A stretch of DNA of 64,000 nucleotides from Maratus speciosus (GCA_963932465.1 OZ010792.1:511981100-512045099); one strand, 5' to 3'. Positions 36,440-47,394 are shown, numbered from the stretch's first letter. Program-made: numbers and translations. Notes: generated by a model not told the origin, from the sequence alone.

Positions 36440-38256
36440 GATGTTTCAATCCCAAAACTTTCTTCTATCTCATACATATTAATACTTTAAAATTCGATAT
36501 CACAGTGCCAAAAATAAATTGCAATCGATGCCCATCGTGAGAATTCTAAAAATATGAAATTCCGTGCATTAGTTCTTGACTATTGCTAAAATCGTGTAAA
36601 TCCTGCAAAATGCAGCATAGCAGTGCCACCTATTGGGTGATTTACACCCAAAATCTAATCGACAACAACTTATGCCAACGTCTAACTGAATCTGAAGTTT
36701 GATGAAAATCCGTGCATTAGTTCTTGAGATAGAGCTATTGCGAAAATCGTGAAAAATGCAGCATAGCAGCGCCACCTATTGGGAGATTAACACCAAAACC
36801 TTATCAGAAACAACCTGTGTTAATGTCTAACTAAATGTGAAGTTTCATGAAAATTCGTGCATTAGTTCTTGAGATAGAGCTATTGCGGAAATCGTGAAAA
36901 ATGCAGCATAGCAGCGCCCCCTGTTGTGCGATTTACAACAAAACATAATCGGCACCAACTCATATCAAGAACTAACTGAATCTGAGGTTTGATGAAAATC
37001 CGTGCATTACTTCTTGAGACAGAGCTATTGCGGAAATCGTGAAAAATACAGCACAGCAGAGCAGGGTTGCCGGCTTTTTGCCAGGACAAAAAAAGCCGGC
37101 CGGCTTTAATTGAAAAAAGCCGGCTTTTATTTTTCAAAAAGGTAGTTCATAGATAATTCATATAACATTTGGATTAATTTATTTTTAATACACTTATAAA
37201 TATTTTCTACTAAAAAAATATAAACTTCTATAAATTTTGTCAAATAAATAAGACCTTATAACTGCTAGAATGCAACTGTGAAGGTATAATGTCTGAAAAA
37301 AAAAATTATGAATATTCAGAAGAATACATTAAATTAGACTCTAAAGTATTGGTTTGGAATTCTTTATCATGACTCTACACATACCACACACTTTAAAGAT
37401 TATATGAAAGAATAAGAAAATGTCTCATTAAAATAGAAACATTCTTACATATACTGATATTTACTTTTAAAATTAATTAAAACTAAATAACTTATATGTA
37501 CATAATAACTGAAATTATTTTATATAATACTCGAGCAATAATAAGCAATCGATATATAAAAAATACTTATAAAAATGATACATGTAAAAAGTTTTTCTGC
37601 TACTAAGCTGTTATGTAACTTATTCCAGATATGTCTATACGGACAGACTAAAATCGTAGAATGAACAATGTTAAAAGAGAAATTAGGAAGGATATAACAT
37701 TTGAGGAAATTTTTGTACATGTAAGGGCATAAAATTAAGAGAACAATTAAAAAAAAAATTCTCCAAATAAAACTTGAATTAGAATTTTGAAAAGCTAGTT
37801 GCTATTTAAAATAGAGCATATTCATGCATAAATTAATGCATATGTTATTCATAATACTGTTTTAATAGAGAGAAATTATGTTTTTATTAAATGACTTTAT
37901 GTGTGATTTTAAATAAATGTTTATGAGAATAAAATAAGACTTGTATTATTAATATCCCTTAAAATTAGTTAATAAAATATATAACTAAGCAACCATTGTC
38001 CTTTTTAATTATATAAAGCATAAAGCAGTAAAATTTTAAAAAAAGATTGTTAAGGTCAGTGTAAACCAGACAAAGCAATTAATATGACCTTTTATTCCAA
38101 TATTAATGTCCTCATTATTGAAAAATTGGGTTATATTGATTTCAACCTCAATTAAATGTCTTTAAAACTAATTAAAAAACACATAAAAATGTGTTGTTTA
38201 TAATTAAAATGCTTCACTGTATAAAAGCGAATTTTCGCCAAAAAAGGCCAATTTTG

Positions 38257-38296
<40 letters not shown>

Positions 38297-38651
38297 CCGG
38301 CTAAAACCAATAAAAGCCACCAGCGTGGCTTTTTTTAAATTTTAGCCGGCTTTTTTACAACCCTGCAGCAGCGCTACCTGTTGGGCGATTTATACCAAAA
38401 TGTATTCAGCACCAGTTTATATCAAGGTCTAACTGAATCTAAAGTTTTGTGAAATTCCGTGCATTAGTTTTTGAGATAGTGCCTACAAAATTTCTGTTAC
38501 ATACATAGTGACAGACTCACAGACAGACATTTTCTAAAAATCATCAATAATCATGTTCAGGACCTTCTAAAACGTATAAATCCATTGAAAATCGGAAGTC
38601 GAAATTTTTCACGAATCCAATACTTTCTTCTTGTAAAGACAGAAGAAAGTA
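36440..38651. repeat. Second copy of the TACTTTCTTC-capped element, one arm
   Basis: Starts with the centre text ATCCCAAAACTTTCTTCTAT also present at 28170, continues with reverse ~180-bp units (TTCCGTGCATTAGTTCTTGA; GCAGCATAGCAGCGCCACCT), a CACAGACAGACATTTT tract and a perfect stem TACTTTCTTC (38621-38630)/GAAGAAAGTA (38642-38651). A hAT element (37062-38365) splits one unit. It is colinear with the right arm of 25765-29828. Confidence 0.8.
37062..38365. mobile_element. hAT element, 1304 bp, near-exact 8-bp duplication
   Basis: CAGCAGAG (37054-37061) and CAGCAGCG (38366-38373) flank it, 7 of 8 identical. Left end CAGGGTTGCCGGCTTTTTGC; complement of the right end CAGGGTTGTAAAAAAGCCGG. AAAGCCGGC motifs repeat at both subtermini; an A run of about 37 nt lies near 38259. 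A minus-strand frame at 37720-37520 has NIVHS...IWNKLHNSLVAEKL, faintly like a hAT dimerisation motif, but too short to be sure. Confidence 0.88.
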
Positions 38652-39057
38652 AAAATCTTAATATTTTAAATTTCTCGCAGATGTCGATTTGAAATTTCAG
38701 TCAAATATCCAAAATGATTATAGTTTCAATCTTCAGCTAATAAAATAAATTCAACATCCAAGCTGTTTCAGAGTACACTACGCCATTTTAAGGGATAAAT
38801 AAAATTTTGGAATTTCCCAATTAAGTGTCAAGTACCGAAGTCAGAAATTTTTTCATCTAAGTCTACCTCTATTACTGGCTACTACATTATACATATCATT
38901 CACATATATTACCTGTAAAACTACTTTTACGGCAGAAAGAGTGGGTGCGCAAGAAAGCAATTTACATTTTTGTTCTGTTAAAAAAACGACTTAAAATCAT
39001 TTAAAGCAAAAACTGCTGGTGATGTATTCGGATATTTTTGAGTTACCCCGCATAAGA
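38652..39057. other. No feature recognised
   Basis: AT-rich non-coding DNA. Confidence 0.5.
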
Positions 39058-39140
39058 GGGATATTTGCACGGGCCGAAATTTCCAGGTCCGGGCCCGAAA
39101 AAATTTTAAAATCTCGGCTCGAGCCCGGCCCGGCTTGAGT
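39058..39140. mobile_element. Left end of a GCACGGGCC-type hAT element
   Basis: GATATTTGCACGGGCC with GGCCCGG repeats up to 39135. The inverted end at 46490-46531 shares the GATATYTGCACGG variant, which the 25899 copy (GAGGTCTGCACGG) lacks, so 39058 and 46531 may be the two ends of one element. No 8-bp duplication matches. Confidence 0.45.
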
Positions 39141-39591
39141 GAATTTCTACAAAACATTGATTTTTACGTCGATTTGGTTAAATATTTGTCTCGTAGGAGG
39201 AGTTCTGACCAAAATTATTTATCTTAACTTTTTTTTTATGTTTGTAATCTTCATTTTTATAGAAGTGCCGCAGACTGCGATATTTATTTTTTTAATGAAT
39301 CTCTATTTCTTGTACGTAAATGTTTCAGTAATCATTAATATTGTTAATCCATATTCCATGTATTGAAGTGTTAAAAATCTGAAAAACAGTAAAATCTTCT
39401 AGACGGAATTGCATAAAAAAGAAAAAAAAAATGCGTTATAGGCAAGTTCCCTTCTTAGCAAGTGTAAATGTACAGGGTGTTTATAAAGTCCCGGACCCAT
39501 TTTGATGTTTAATAACTCATAAAATAATAAAGATAGATTAAAATTAATAACATAAATGGTTAGATAGACTCAAAAAGTTTCATGACCCTTG

Positions 39592-39681
39592 TCAATGAAC
39601 TTCCACGTGTGCCCCCTTCGTCGCACAGAGAATATCAAGTCGATAGTCAATTTCACGCCAGGTAGCGGCAAGCATGTCGGC
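39592..39681 (-). pseudogene. mariner/IS630-type transposase C-terminus, left arm
   Basis: The minus strand reads ADMLAATWREIDYRLDILCA, then TKGAHVEVH and stop. This matches the terminal segment of Tc1/mariner-superfamily transposases that end in WREIDYRLDVCR...GAHIE. It is cut at 39681 by the hAT insertion; the remainder resumes on the far side near 45663. Only the tail exists in this arm, so it cannot be active. Confidence 0.75.
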
Positions 39682-39904
39682 TAGTGATGGGCGATAACGA
39701 GATGTTTTTCTCGATTTTCTCGATTGTATGGACATCTCGATATTTTTCGATTGTATAAATTTTTTCTCGATGACTACAGTTTGCAAATTTCTTTTATAAA
39801 TCATATATTATGTATTATATACGTCATACATTTATCAAGAATCGTCTGCGGGTGAACTGGAATGAGTCGATGTTAATAAAGACTAGGTGACTTCGACCGC
39901 TAGC

Positions 39905-39928
39905 GGGCCCCTCCTTTAATCGGGGCCC
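39905..39928. other. GC-rich stem-loop
   Basis: GGGCCCC (39905-39911) pairs with GGGGCCC (39922-39928) around a 10-nt loop. It lies just before the 120-bp array and may be its cap, though no GTCTGTC tract is present. Confidence 0.5.
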
Positions 39929-40139
39929 CTAATTTATACGTAATCTTGTAATATGAAATCACGAACAGGTTACCCGCTATATATGGCACTGATAGCAGGC
40001 GGGTGTGGTGTGCACGCACTACAAAATCTTGTAAAAAATATAATATCGAAACGAATGAACGTCGGACCAGATCTCTTGGGGAGGGGTCAAAGCGAGCGGA
40101 GGAGCACAGCAGCTGCATAATATGATTAAGTCGTCACAG

Positions 40140-41060
40140 GTCTTTAGGCCTTTCCAACCATATGTCACATGAGAAGTCTGGATCTGAATTTATAAAAATG
40201 CCCTCCCCGTGGGGGAAAGGGGGGGAGGGGTGCGGGAGGTGGATAACATGAGTAAGTGGTCATAAGCCTTTCCAACAATATGTCACATGAGGGGTCTCGG
40301 CTAAATTTAGAAAAACACCCCCGTGGGGGAAAAGTGGGTGGGGGGCGGTCACCGGAGGTGCATTACATCAACAAGTAGTCACAGACCTTTCCAACGATAT
40401 CTCACATGTGGGGTCTTGGCTAAATTTGGAAAAGTGTCCCCCCGGGGGGGGGGGTCAAAATGGGGGGATGGACACCGAGGAGCATAACATCAATAAGTAG
40501 TCACAGACCTTTCCAACGATATCTCACATGAGGGGTCTTGGCTAAATTTGAAAAAGTGTCCCCCGGGAGGGGCAAATTGGGGGAGACTGTCACCGGAGGT
40601 GCATAACATCAATAAATAGTCACAGACCTTTCCAACGATATCTCACATGAGGGGTGTTGGCTAAATTTGGAAAAGTGCCCCCCGGGGGGGGGGGTAAAGT
40701 GGTGGTGGGGACACCGTAGGTACATAACATCAATAAATAGTCACAGACCTTTCCAACGATATTTCACACGAGGGGTCTTGACTAAATTTGAAAAAGTGTC
40801 CCCCAGGGGGGGCAAAGAGTGGGGGGGACTGTCACCGGAAGTGCATAACATCAATAAGTAGTGACAGACCTTTTCAACGATATCTCATAAGAGGGGTACT
40901 GACTAAATTTGGAAAACTACTTTCCTCCGGGGGGGGGGCAAAGTGGAGGGGGCGGCCACCGGAAGTGCATAGCACTAATAAGTAGTCACAAACCTTTCTA
41001 ACGATATGTCACATGAGGGGTCTTGGCTAAATTTGGAAAAGTGTCCTGAAATTTCATATA
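40140..41060. repeat. ~120-bp tandem array, eight units
   Basis: CCTTTCCAACGATATSTCAC marks units at about 40149, 40267, 40386, 40508, 40627, 40748, 40869 and 40993 (spacing 118-124 bp). Each unit also has GAGGGGTCTTGGCTAAATTT, a G/C-run segment and ACATCAATAAGTAGTCACAG. Short open frames with CPPGGG repeats are translations of this array, not proteins. Confidence 0.92.
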
Positions 41061-41645
41061 TTATAAATAATATTTAGCGGAGGGCTCCATAAAAAAATCC
41101 GATCTAAAATGATAAAAGCGGAAAAAACTACCCTCGCAGTGGGGGCGAAATTGGGGAGGGGAGGAAGAGTCTCATAATTTGAAAGAGTCATCCGAGAGCT
41201 TACCGATGACATATCACATGACTGGTCCAAAAAAAGTTTGAAAATTGCTCCCCCTCTCTCCCCCCGTGGGCCCACTCTTTCACCCCGGAATTCACACAGC
41301 CGCCACTTTAAAATTTTTATGTTCAATAAATAATATTTACCGGAAGACTGCATAAAAAACCCATATTTAAAGTGATATTTAAATTTATTATAGAATTCGG
41401 CTACGGTTTTAAAAATTTGTTCGCCCCTTCCCCACCCCTCTTTGAGCGAAGAAAGGTTCATAGTATGAAAGAATGGTCAAAGGGCTTTTCGATTATATGC
41501 CACAGGAAGGGTTCGGTAAATTTTTGAAAATTGCACCCCATGAGTCCACTCTCACGTCCTCCTCCCTCAAAATCACCCGACCCACCTTCCTCTTTGAAAA
41601 TTTTATATTTAATAAATAATTTTTATCGGAGGGTTCCAGGTATGT
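41061..41645. repeat. Diverged units, left arm
   Basis: About three diverged units carrying CGGAGGGYTCCAT, ATTTAATAAATAATATTTA and GCCACTTTAAAATTTT. The complementary text occurs at 43980-44700, making the interior an inverted repeat. Similar phrases (ATGAAAGARTGGTCAAAG) also occur near 2236. Confidence 0.65.
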
Positions 41646-41758
41646 GACATCCTGGTAGGGCTAAAATAAGAGAAACTTTGAAAATTAAAGCTTCATTTCA
41701 CAGCTCATTGTCATGCCTTTTTCTCTATCTCGTCCCTTGGTACTCTCGATAAATTTTC

Positions 41759-42110
41759 TTACTTTTCTTCTCTGCCGAGGACGAGAGAAATCCTCGAAAA
41801 GCTTCTCATAGCGAAATGTTGATAAGCGCGAGAGAAATCCTCGAAAGGCTTTTCATTGGGAGATTTCGAAAAGGACGAAGTAACAAGCGAGAGGCTTCCC
41901 ATCGGGAAAGGTTGAAAAGGGCGAGAGGAAAACTCTCGAGATACTTCCCATCCCGAAAGGTTTAAAACCGCAAGAGATCCAACCATCAAGCAGCTTGCCA
42001 TCTGGAAGCGTCGAAATGCTGGAAAAATCATCGAGATGAGATTTGCCGAAATGCGAGATGGAAATGAAGCTTTCAGAGTCAAACTTACCGCATTTCTGGT
42101 TTAAGTCATA
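41759..42110. repeat. ~45-60-bp irregular tandem repeat
   Basis: Units centred on GCGAGAGAAATCCTCGAAA and CTTCCCATCGGGAAAGGTT recur at about 41782, 41829, 41886, 41930 and 41975. The minus strand is open for 107 codons with a repeating FPMGSLS-like peptide, but this follows from the DNA periodicity and I do not call it a gene. Confidence 0.65.
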
Positions 42111-42149
42111 ATTTCTCAAAGAAGTCCATCTGCTTATCCAATCTCTTTT

Positions 42150-42180
42150 TAGCTCACAGGCTATCTAAGCCTGAGAGCTA
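42150..42180. other. 13-bp terminal stem-loop
   Basis: TAGCTCACAGGCT pairs with AGCCTGAGAGCTA (one A-A mismatch) around a 5-nt loop. It is followed by ACCCGTCGGTTCTGTGTGTA and then the 148-bp array: hairpin, tract, tandem units. CCTGTGAGCTC near 43780 mirrors part of the stem at the far end of the array. Confidence 0.65.
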
Positions 42181-42249
42181 ATGTACCCGTCGGTTCTGTG
42201 TGTATGCATGTACTGTACGTACGTACGTATGTACGTAACGCGAAAACTC

Positions 42250-43735
42250 TTGATTAAAATGTACGATTTGCTTCAATTTTTTTTATGTTCATTCTGATAA
42301 GGCGTTCCGCTGTTTAGTTTTGACGGTTCATTGGTTAAGGATAAAGGGAGAGAAGGGGGGCTGGTCCCCCCCCCCCCCTTCTTAATTTAGATAAATAGGT
42401 TTTTCATGCAGAATTCTTCGATTTGCTCCAAATTTCGTATACCGGTTTATTATGTTAAGGAGCTTCCCTGATTAAACTTGGAGGTTCATTAGTTAAGTAT
42501 GAAGGGGGGAAAGGGGGATAGACACCCTCCTTAATTTAGATAAATGGGTTTTTCATGCAGAATTATTCGATTTGCTCCAAATTTGGTATACCGGTTCATT
42601 ATGTTAAGAAGTTGCCTTGATTAGATTTGGAGGTTTACGGGTTAAGTATAAAGGGGAGAAGGGGGCTAGTCCCCCCCCTTAATTTAGATAAATGGGCTTT
42701 TCATGCAGAATTATTTGATTTGCTCATAATTTGGTATACCGGTTTATTATGTTAAGGAGCTTCCTGATTAAACTTGGAAGTTCATTGGTTAAGGATAAAG
42801 GGGGAGAAGGGGGGGCTGGCCCGTCCCCCCTTAATTTAGATAAATGGGTTTTTCATGCAGAATTACCCGATTTGCTCCAAATTTCGTATACCGGTTTATT
42901 ACGTTAAGAAGTTGCCTTGATTAGATTTGGAGGTTTACGGGTTAAGTATAAAGGAGGAGAAGGGGGGCTGGTCCCCCCTTAATTTAGATAAATGGGCTTT
43001 TCATGCAGAATTATTTGATTTGCTCCAAATTTGGTATACCGGTTTATTATGTTAAGGAGCTTCCCTGATTAAACTTGGAGGTTCATTAGTTAAGTATAAA
43101 GGGGGGAAAGGGGGGTAGACCCCCTCCTTAATTTAGATAAATGGGTTTTTCATGCAGAATTATTCGATTTGCTCCAAATTTGGGATACCGGTTTATTATG
43201 TTAAGAAGCTGCCTTGATTAGATTTGGAGGTTTATGGGTTAAGTATAAAGGGGAGGGGCTAGTCTCCCCTTAATTTAGATAAAAGGGTTTTTCATGCAGA
43301 ATTATTGGATTTGCTTCAAATTTAATATACCGATTTATTCCGATATGGCGCTTCCTTCATTAGATTTGGAGGTTCATTGGTTAAGTATACAAGGGCGAAA
43401 AGAGGGCAAGTCCCCTTAATTTAGATAAATGGATTTTCATGGAGAATTATTCAATTTACTTTAATTTTTTTTCTATGTTTGTTCTGATAAGGAGCTTTCC
43501 TGATTAGACTTGGAGGTTCATTAGTTAAGTATAAAAGGGTTAAAGGGGTTAGACCACCCTTAATTTAGCGATATGTTCCTTTTTTCATGCAGAATTATCT
43601 GATTTGCTTCAAATTTGATATACTGATTTATTATAGTTAAGGAGTTTCCCTGATTAGATTTGGAGGTTCATTGGTTAAGTATAAAAGGGGCAAACGGGGG
43701 ATATTTCCCTTCATTTATTTTTTGAGGGACATTAT
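42250..43735. repeat. ~148-bp tandem array, about ten units
   Basis: The phrase TTTTCATGCAGAATT recurs at about 42401, 42550, 42698, 42850, 42998, 43147, 43289, 43434 and 43582 (spacing 142-152 bp), with one partial unit before. Other blocks: GATTTGCTCCAAATTTGGTA, ACCGGTTTATTATGTTAAG, GATTAGATTTGGAGGTT and a G-run/C-run pair (GGGGAGAAGGGGG...CCCCCC). Confidence 0.92.
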
Positions 43736-43979
43736 TCTTTGAAATAAGAGTATAATATACAGTTAGTGTTAATAACCTGTGAGCTCAATGCCATCAGTTT
43801 AACTTTCACTTATCATTTTATTGCTATTAACCGATGTGGGTTATGAAGCATAGTGGTTTATGTATTCAGTTCTGTATAGTCCTAGTTTCAAACTTTACTG
43901 TTAAATTTAGTGTCATTTTGCCACGAATTTTCAATGTTTCTCTTATTTTAGCTCTGCCAAGCTGCCCCATACCTGGAGA

Positions 43980-44950
43980 CTCAGATAAATACTATTTATT
44001 AAATATAAAAAGTTCAAAGAGGAAGGTGAGTGAATTCTGGGGTGCGCGAGAGTGCACAAAGGGAGGGGGGGGGGCGGGGGCGGGTAATTTTCAAACTTTT
44101 ACCAAACCTCTCCTTGACATATCATCGGAAAGTCCTTTCACCACTCTTTCATATTATGAACCTTTCTCCTCCGAGAGTTGAATTCCGGAAGGGGTTCGGG
44201 GGGGGGGGGGAGAGGTGCGGGGGTGACCTTTTTTTTTAATTGAGAGATTTCTATAATAAATATCATTAAATGAGGTTTTTTAATGGAGCTCTCCGATAAA
44301 TATTATTTATTAAATATAAAATTTTAAAAGTGGGGCTGCGTGATTTCCGGGTATATTCTAGGATAAAAGAGGTAACCCACGTGGGAGGGGTAGATTTCAA
44401 ACTTTTTTTGGACCAGTCATTTGATCTATCATCGGAAAGTTTTCGGTTATCATCGCAAAGTTACTCTTTCATATTATGAACCTTTCTTCTTCCTTCCTTA
44501 GTTTGGCGCCCCGAGAGAGGCACTTTTCGAACTTTTTTGAAATCGTAGCGTTTTTAAACATTTTAGATCGGATTTTTTTACGGAGCCCTCCGATAAATAA
44601 TTTTTAATATATGAAAATTTCAAAGAGAAGGATGGGCAGGGTATATTTCGGGGGGGGGGGTGGGGGCACGATAATTGGAATCCTGGGAGTTGGGACTCTT
44701 TTCTATCTTTTGCTGACACCCCTCATGTGATATATCATTGGAAAGCTCTGTGATTACTATTTCATTTTATATATCGCCCGCGCCCCTCCCCTTACTTTGC
44801 CCCCGAGCGGGGGCACTTTACTAAATTTAGCCGACACCCCTCATGTGCCATATCGTTGGAAAGTCCTGTGACCACTTATTCATATTATGCACTTTCCTTG
44901 CCCCTCCCTCCTACTTCGCTCCCCGCGGGAGTTCGTTTAATGTATTCCAG
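43980..44950. repeat. Diverged and 120-bp-type units in inverted orientation, right arm
   Basis: ATAAATAATTTTTAATATAT, TTTTTACGGAGCCCTCC and CCTCATGTGATATATCATTG are complements of phrases in 40140-41645. Two clear 120-bp-type units sit at about 44730 and 44850. Frames here (for example 43834-44181) are not recognised as genes. Confidence 0.65.
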
Positions 44951-45324
44951 TCGAAGACTTTATAAAAATGGGGAAATTAAAGATCCAATCTCAAATGACG
45001 TAGAAAAATCAATAAAAAATTTTGATCCCTTTTATCATCCTTTAGTTCATATTTTTGCCACTAGGGGGTGCTTTTGATTCTTATTTCTTTGGCCATTTTG
45101 GTACTAATTGCCGAAAAATTCTAATTTTTTATACTTAAACTCCCCTTACCGCTTCATAGCTACTCGCGTTTTTTCAGCTTTTTTCAACCAGGGGGCACCC
45201 TTACAAGACTTTTCCAGTCTTATGGCTCCTTTATAGTTTCCCTTTGGTTTGTTGTTTTTTCATTCCATCTGTTTTCAGTTACCCTATATTTAATAAAATC
45301 TGCCTTATATATATGTAAAAACAA

Positions 45325-45654
45325 TGATTTCAATAATCGATTCTAGAACATCTCCTTTGTAGATTCTCGAAAGTAATCGATGGCTGTATCGATTGTGTAT
45401 TTTACGATAACGATTTTTTTCGATTGGTAAATTTTCGAGAATCACCCATCACTAAGCCCTATCACTACTATGAAATTGTCGGCCAGAATAATAGCTAAGT
45501 TTTCCAATAACTGTTTTTAGCTTTTCTCGTTATAATCGATTGTAAAACATCTCGATTGTAGATTCTATGAATTAATCGATGGCTGTATCGATTGTGATTT
45601 TTTACGATGACGATTTTTCTCGATTGTCGAATTCTCGAGAATCGCCCATCACTA
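45325..45654. repeat. Duplicated right terminus of the hAT element
   Basis: Two modules, 45325-45454 and 45525-45654, share AATCGATGGCTGTATCGATT, TTTACGATRACGATTTTT and CGAGAATCRCCCATCACTA. Only the second is at the real insertion boundary. The first looks like a former or nested end. Confidence 0.75.
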
Positions 45655-45710
45655 ATGTCGGCATCCACAGAGGCTATTGCGGTTGTAACCTGTCTTTATA
45701 ACGCCGCTGG

Positions 45711-45899
45711 ACTTTTTCCTTTGGGGATTTGTACAATGTTTACAGGAGGGCAGTGTCGAACATTGATGACTTAAAAGCCAGAATTACAACCGCAATAGCC
45801 TCTGTGGGTGCCGATATGCTTGCCGCTACCTGGCGTGAAATTGACTATCGACTTGATATTCTCCGTGCGACGAAGGGGGCACACGTGGAAGTTCATTGA
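45711..45899 (+). pseudogene. mariner/IS630-type transposase C-terminus, right arm
   Basis: The plus strand reads FGDLYNVYRRAVSNIDDLKA, then RITTAIASVGADMLAATWRE and IDYRLDILRATKGAHVEVH before TGA at 45897-45899. This is the C-terminal region after the catalytic core of Tc1/mariner-superfamily transposases (pattern VYRR...LKARI...W.EI.YRLD.CRATNGAHIE). No start codon or DDE core is present. The left arm carries the inverted copy of the last 29 codons before the interruption, so both are part of one foldback derivative. Confidence 0.75.
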
Positions 45900-46116
45900 C
45901 AAGGGTCATGAAACTTTTTGAGTCTATCTAACCATTTATGTTATTAATTTTAATCTATCTTTATTATTTTATGAGTTATTAAACATCAAAATGGGTCCGG
46001 GACTTTATAATCACCCTGTATTATATATTCTTTTCTTACGTATTAGTATATTAATTTTACATGGATCAACACGTTTTTCCGTTTAAAACAGGGTTCCGTT
46101 ATAAGCGGGGTTTTTT

Positions 46117-46209
46117 CAGGGTTGTAGTGGGTAGCTGCCCGGGTACCCACCCAGCTACACACCCGGGCTGGGATTTTTATTTAAAAAAAACAGGTTTTTT
46201 ACAATCCTG
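46117..46209. mobile_element. Possible 93-bp hAT micro-MITE
   Basis: CAGGGTTGTAGTGGG at the left and TTTACAATCCTG at the right, with GCCCGGGTACCC and ACCCGGGC inside. Flanks GGTTTTTT and GTTCTTGT match at only five of eight positions. Confidence 0.35.
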
Positions 46210-46489
46210 GTTCTTGTTCGCACGTTTAACTATATTTTAATTTAGCTGTATTTTAATAAGCGTAGAAATCTACTATTCTTTAAAAAGTATAAATTTTAGT
46301 GTTTAATTGTAGAATAATGGCGATTTAAAAATGTATGCATTTTTTGAAAAAATTTTTGGGCCAGGACTAATTTTACTGACCTTTGACCAGGCCACGCTGA
46401 AACAATGATTTCCATGCGGTCTGGGCCAAAACTAGGACTGAAAATTTTGGGCCGTGAAGACTAGGAATGAAACCAGTCCCGGCTCTGTA

Positions 46490-46531
46490 CAGAAAAAAGT
46501 TTAAGCCCGGCCCGGCCCGTGCAGATATCTA
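46490..46531. mobile_element. Right end of a GCACGGGCC-type hAT element
   Basis: GCCCGGCCCGGCCCGTGCAG followed by ATATCTA. Inverted relative to the end at 39058; see that entry. Confidence 0.5.
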
Positions 46532-47216
46532 ATTTTACTCACACTCAATAGTATGGTAAATTTATTTCAACTGTAAAATGTATACCACAATTGGTAAACT
46601 CACATCTTGCAGTAATCCAAAAAAGGAAAAAAGTAATGCATCCGAATGGTTTAGTATAGTCTTGTAAATGTATAGTACACCAAATTTCATGCATTATTTT
46701 TCCATAGAAAATGTGCTATAATGAATCTTAGTCGATTTAATTAGGTTTGCAATGTGTATGAGCATATATATTATGTAGATCATTAAGTATGAAATATGCT
46801 ATCACAAAAGGGGCAGATTACCAACGGGGCAAACTTCCACCAATAAAAAATAATAGAAATTCTAACCTTATTCATTACAGTAATTTTTCTATGAATACAA
46901 GGTTTATGTAAGACGAACATTTATATTAAATTTTACTGGTGGGAGTTTGTCCAAATGTTAATCTGACCCTGGGTAATGACCTAATATACATATATAAAGG
47001 TATATACACACATACACGTACATTTTTCCCATTAAAAAATAGATTTATTAAAAATATGATTAGTCTACTTTTCCATGTGCTACTGATTTTCTTTCATTTC
47101 AGGGTTTCAGGTTTAAAGTGTATCAGGTTGCGAATCCACTTGTTCTTGAATGGTGTTTCGGATTGACGAAAATCTTTTTGTCTGCTTTGAGTCGGATACA
47201 GGGCGATCGGTGTAAG
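46532..47216. other. No gene recognised
   Basis: AT-rich, with a CACACATACACG microsatellite near 47005. No supported feature. Confidence 0.5.
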
Positions 47217-47224
47217 ACTGTAGC

Positions 47225-47394
47225 CAGGGCTGCGGAATCTGGGGGAAAAATGGACGACTCCGACTCCGGGAATTTTAACTGCTCCGACTCTGACTCCGCT
47301 CAAAAATGTTTCGACTCACACTCCAGGAATTTTAATATCTCCGACTCAGACTCTTTCTCTCAAAAATGGGCTCGACTCCGACTCCGCAACCCTG
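47225..47394. mobile_element. hAT MITE of CCGACTCC type, 170 bp, exact 8-bp duplication
   Basis: ACTGTAGC on both sides (47217-47224, 47395-47402). Left end CAGGGCTGCGGAATC; complement of the right end CAGGGTTGCGGAGTCGGAG. The interior is a repeat of GACTCCGACTC and TCAAAAATG phrases. An open frame through it (SDSGNFNCSDSDS) is a translation artefact of the repeats. Confidence 0.92.

Larger units (their letters stand above)
39682..45654. mobile_element. 5973-bp hAT-ended element filled with satellite arrays
   Basis: ATGTCGGC flanks both sides exactly (39674-39681, 45655-45662), and joining the flanks restores the continuous mariner arm, so the insertion boundaries are firm. Ends are TAGTGATGGGCGAT on both sides, followed inward by CTCGATT-rich repeats. 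The interior has no transposase; instead it holds a 120-bp array, inverted relatives, a ~50-bp array and a 148-bp hairpin-capped array in a roughly palindromic order. A second right-terminus copy ends at 45454. Unusually large for a non-autonomous hAT. Confidence 0.88.
39473..46018. mobile_element. mariner-derived palindrome split by a 6-kb insertion
   Basis: TA flanks (39471-39472, 46019-46020). Left end CAGGGTGTTTATAAAGTCCC; complement of the right end CAGGGTGATTATAAAGTCCC. The left arm (39473-39681, resuming at 45663-45689) and right arm (about 45783-46018) are near-perfect complements and each encodes the same transposase C-terminus. Without the insertion the element would be about 565 bp. 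Confidence 0.88.

Noticed and set aside
36203..36490. 95-codon plus-strand frame containing RELEREQTDRQTEVK
   Set aside because: It overlaps the terminal GACAGAC tract and hairpin of a repeat element; no homology recognised.
40667..40985. Open frames with CPPGGG-type peptides
   Set aside because: They are translations of the 120-bp tandem array; frame openness follows the repeat period.
41759..42119. 107- and 88-codon minus-strand frames with repeating FPMGSLS-like peptide
   Set aside because: Peptide periodicity mirrors a 45-60-bp DNA repeat inside a satellite-filled hAT-ended element; no domain or gene signals.
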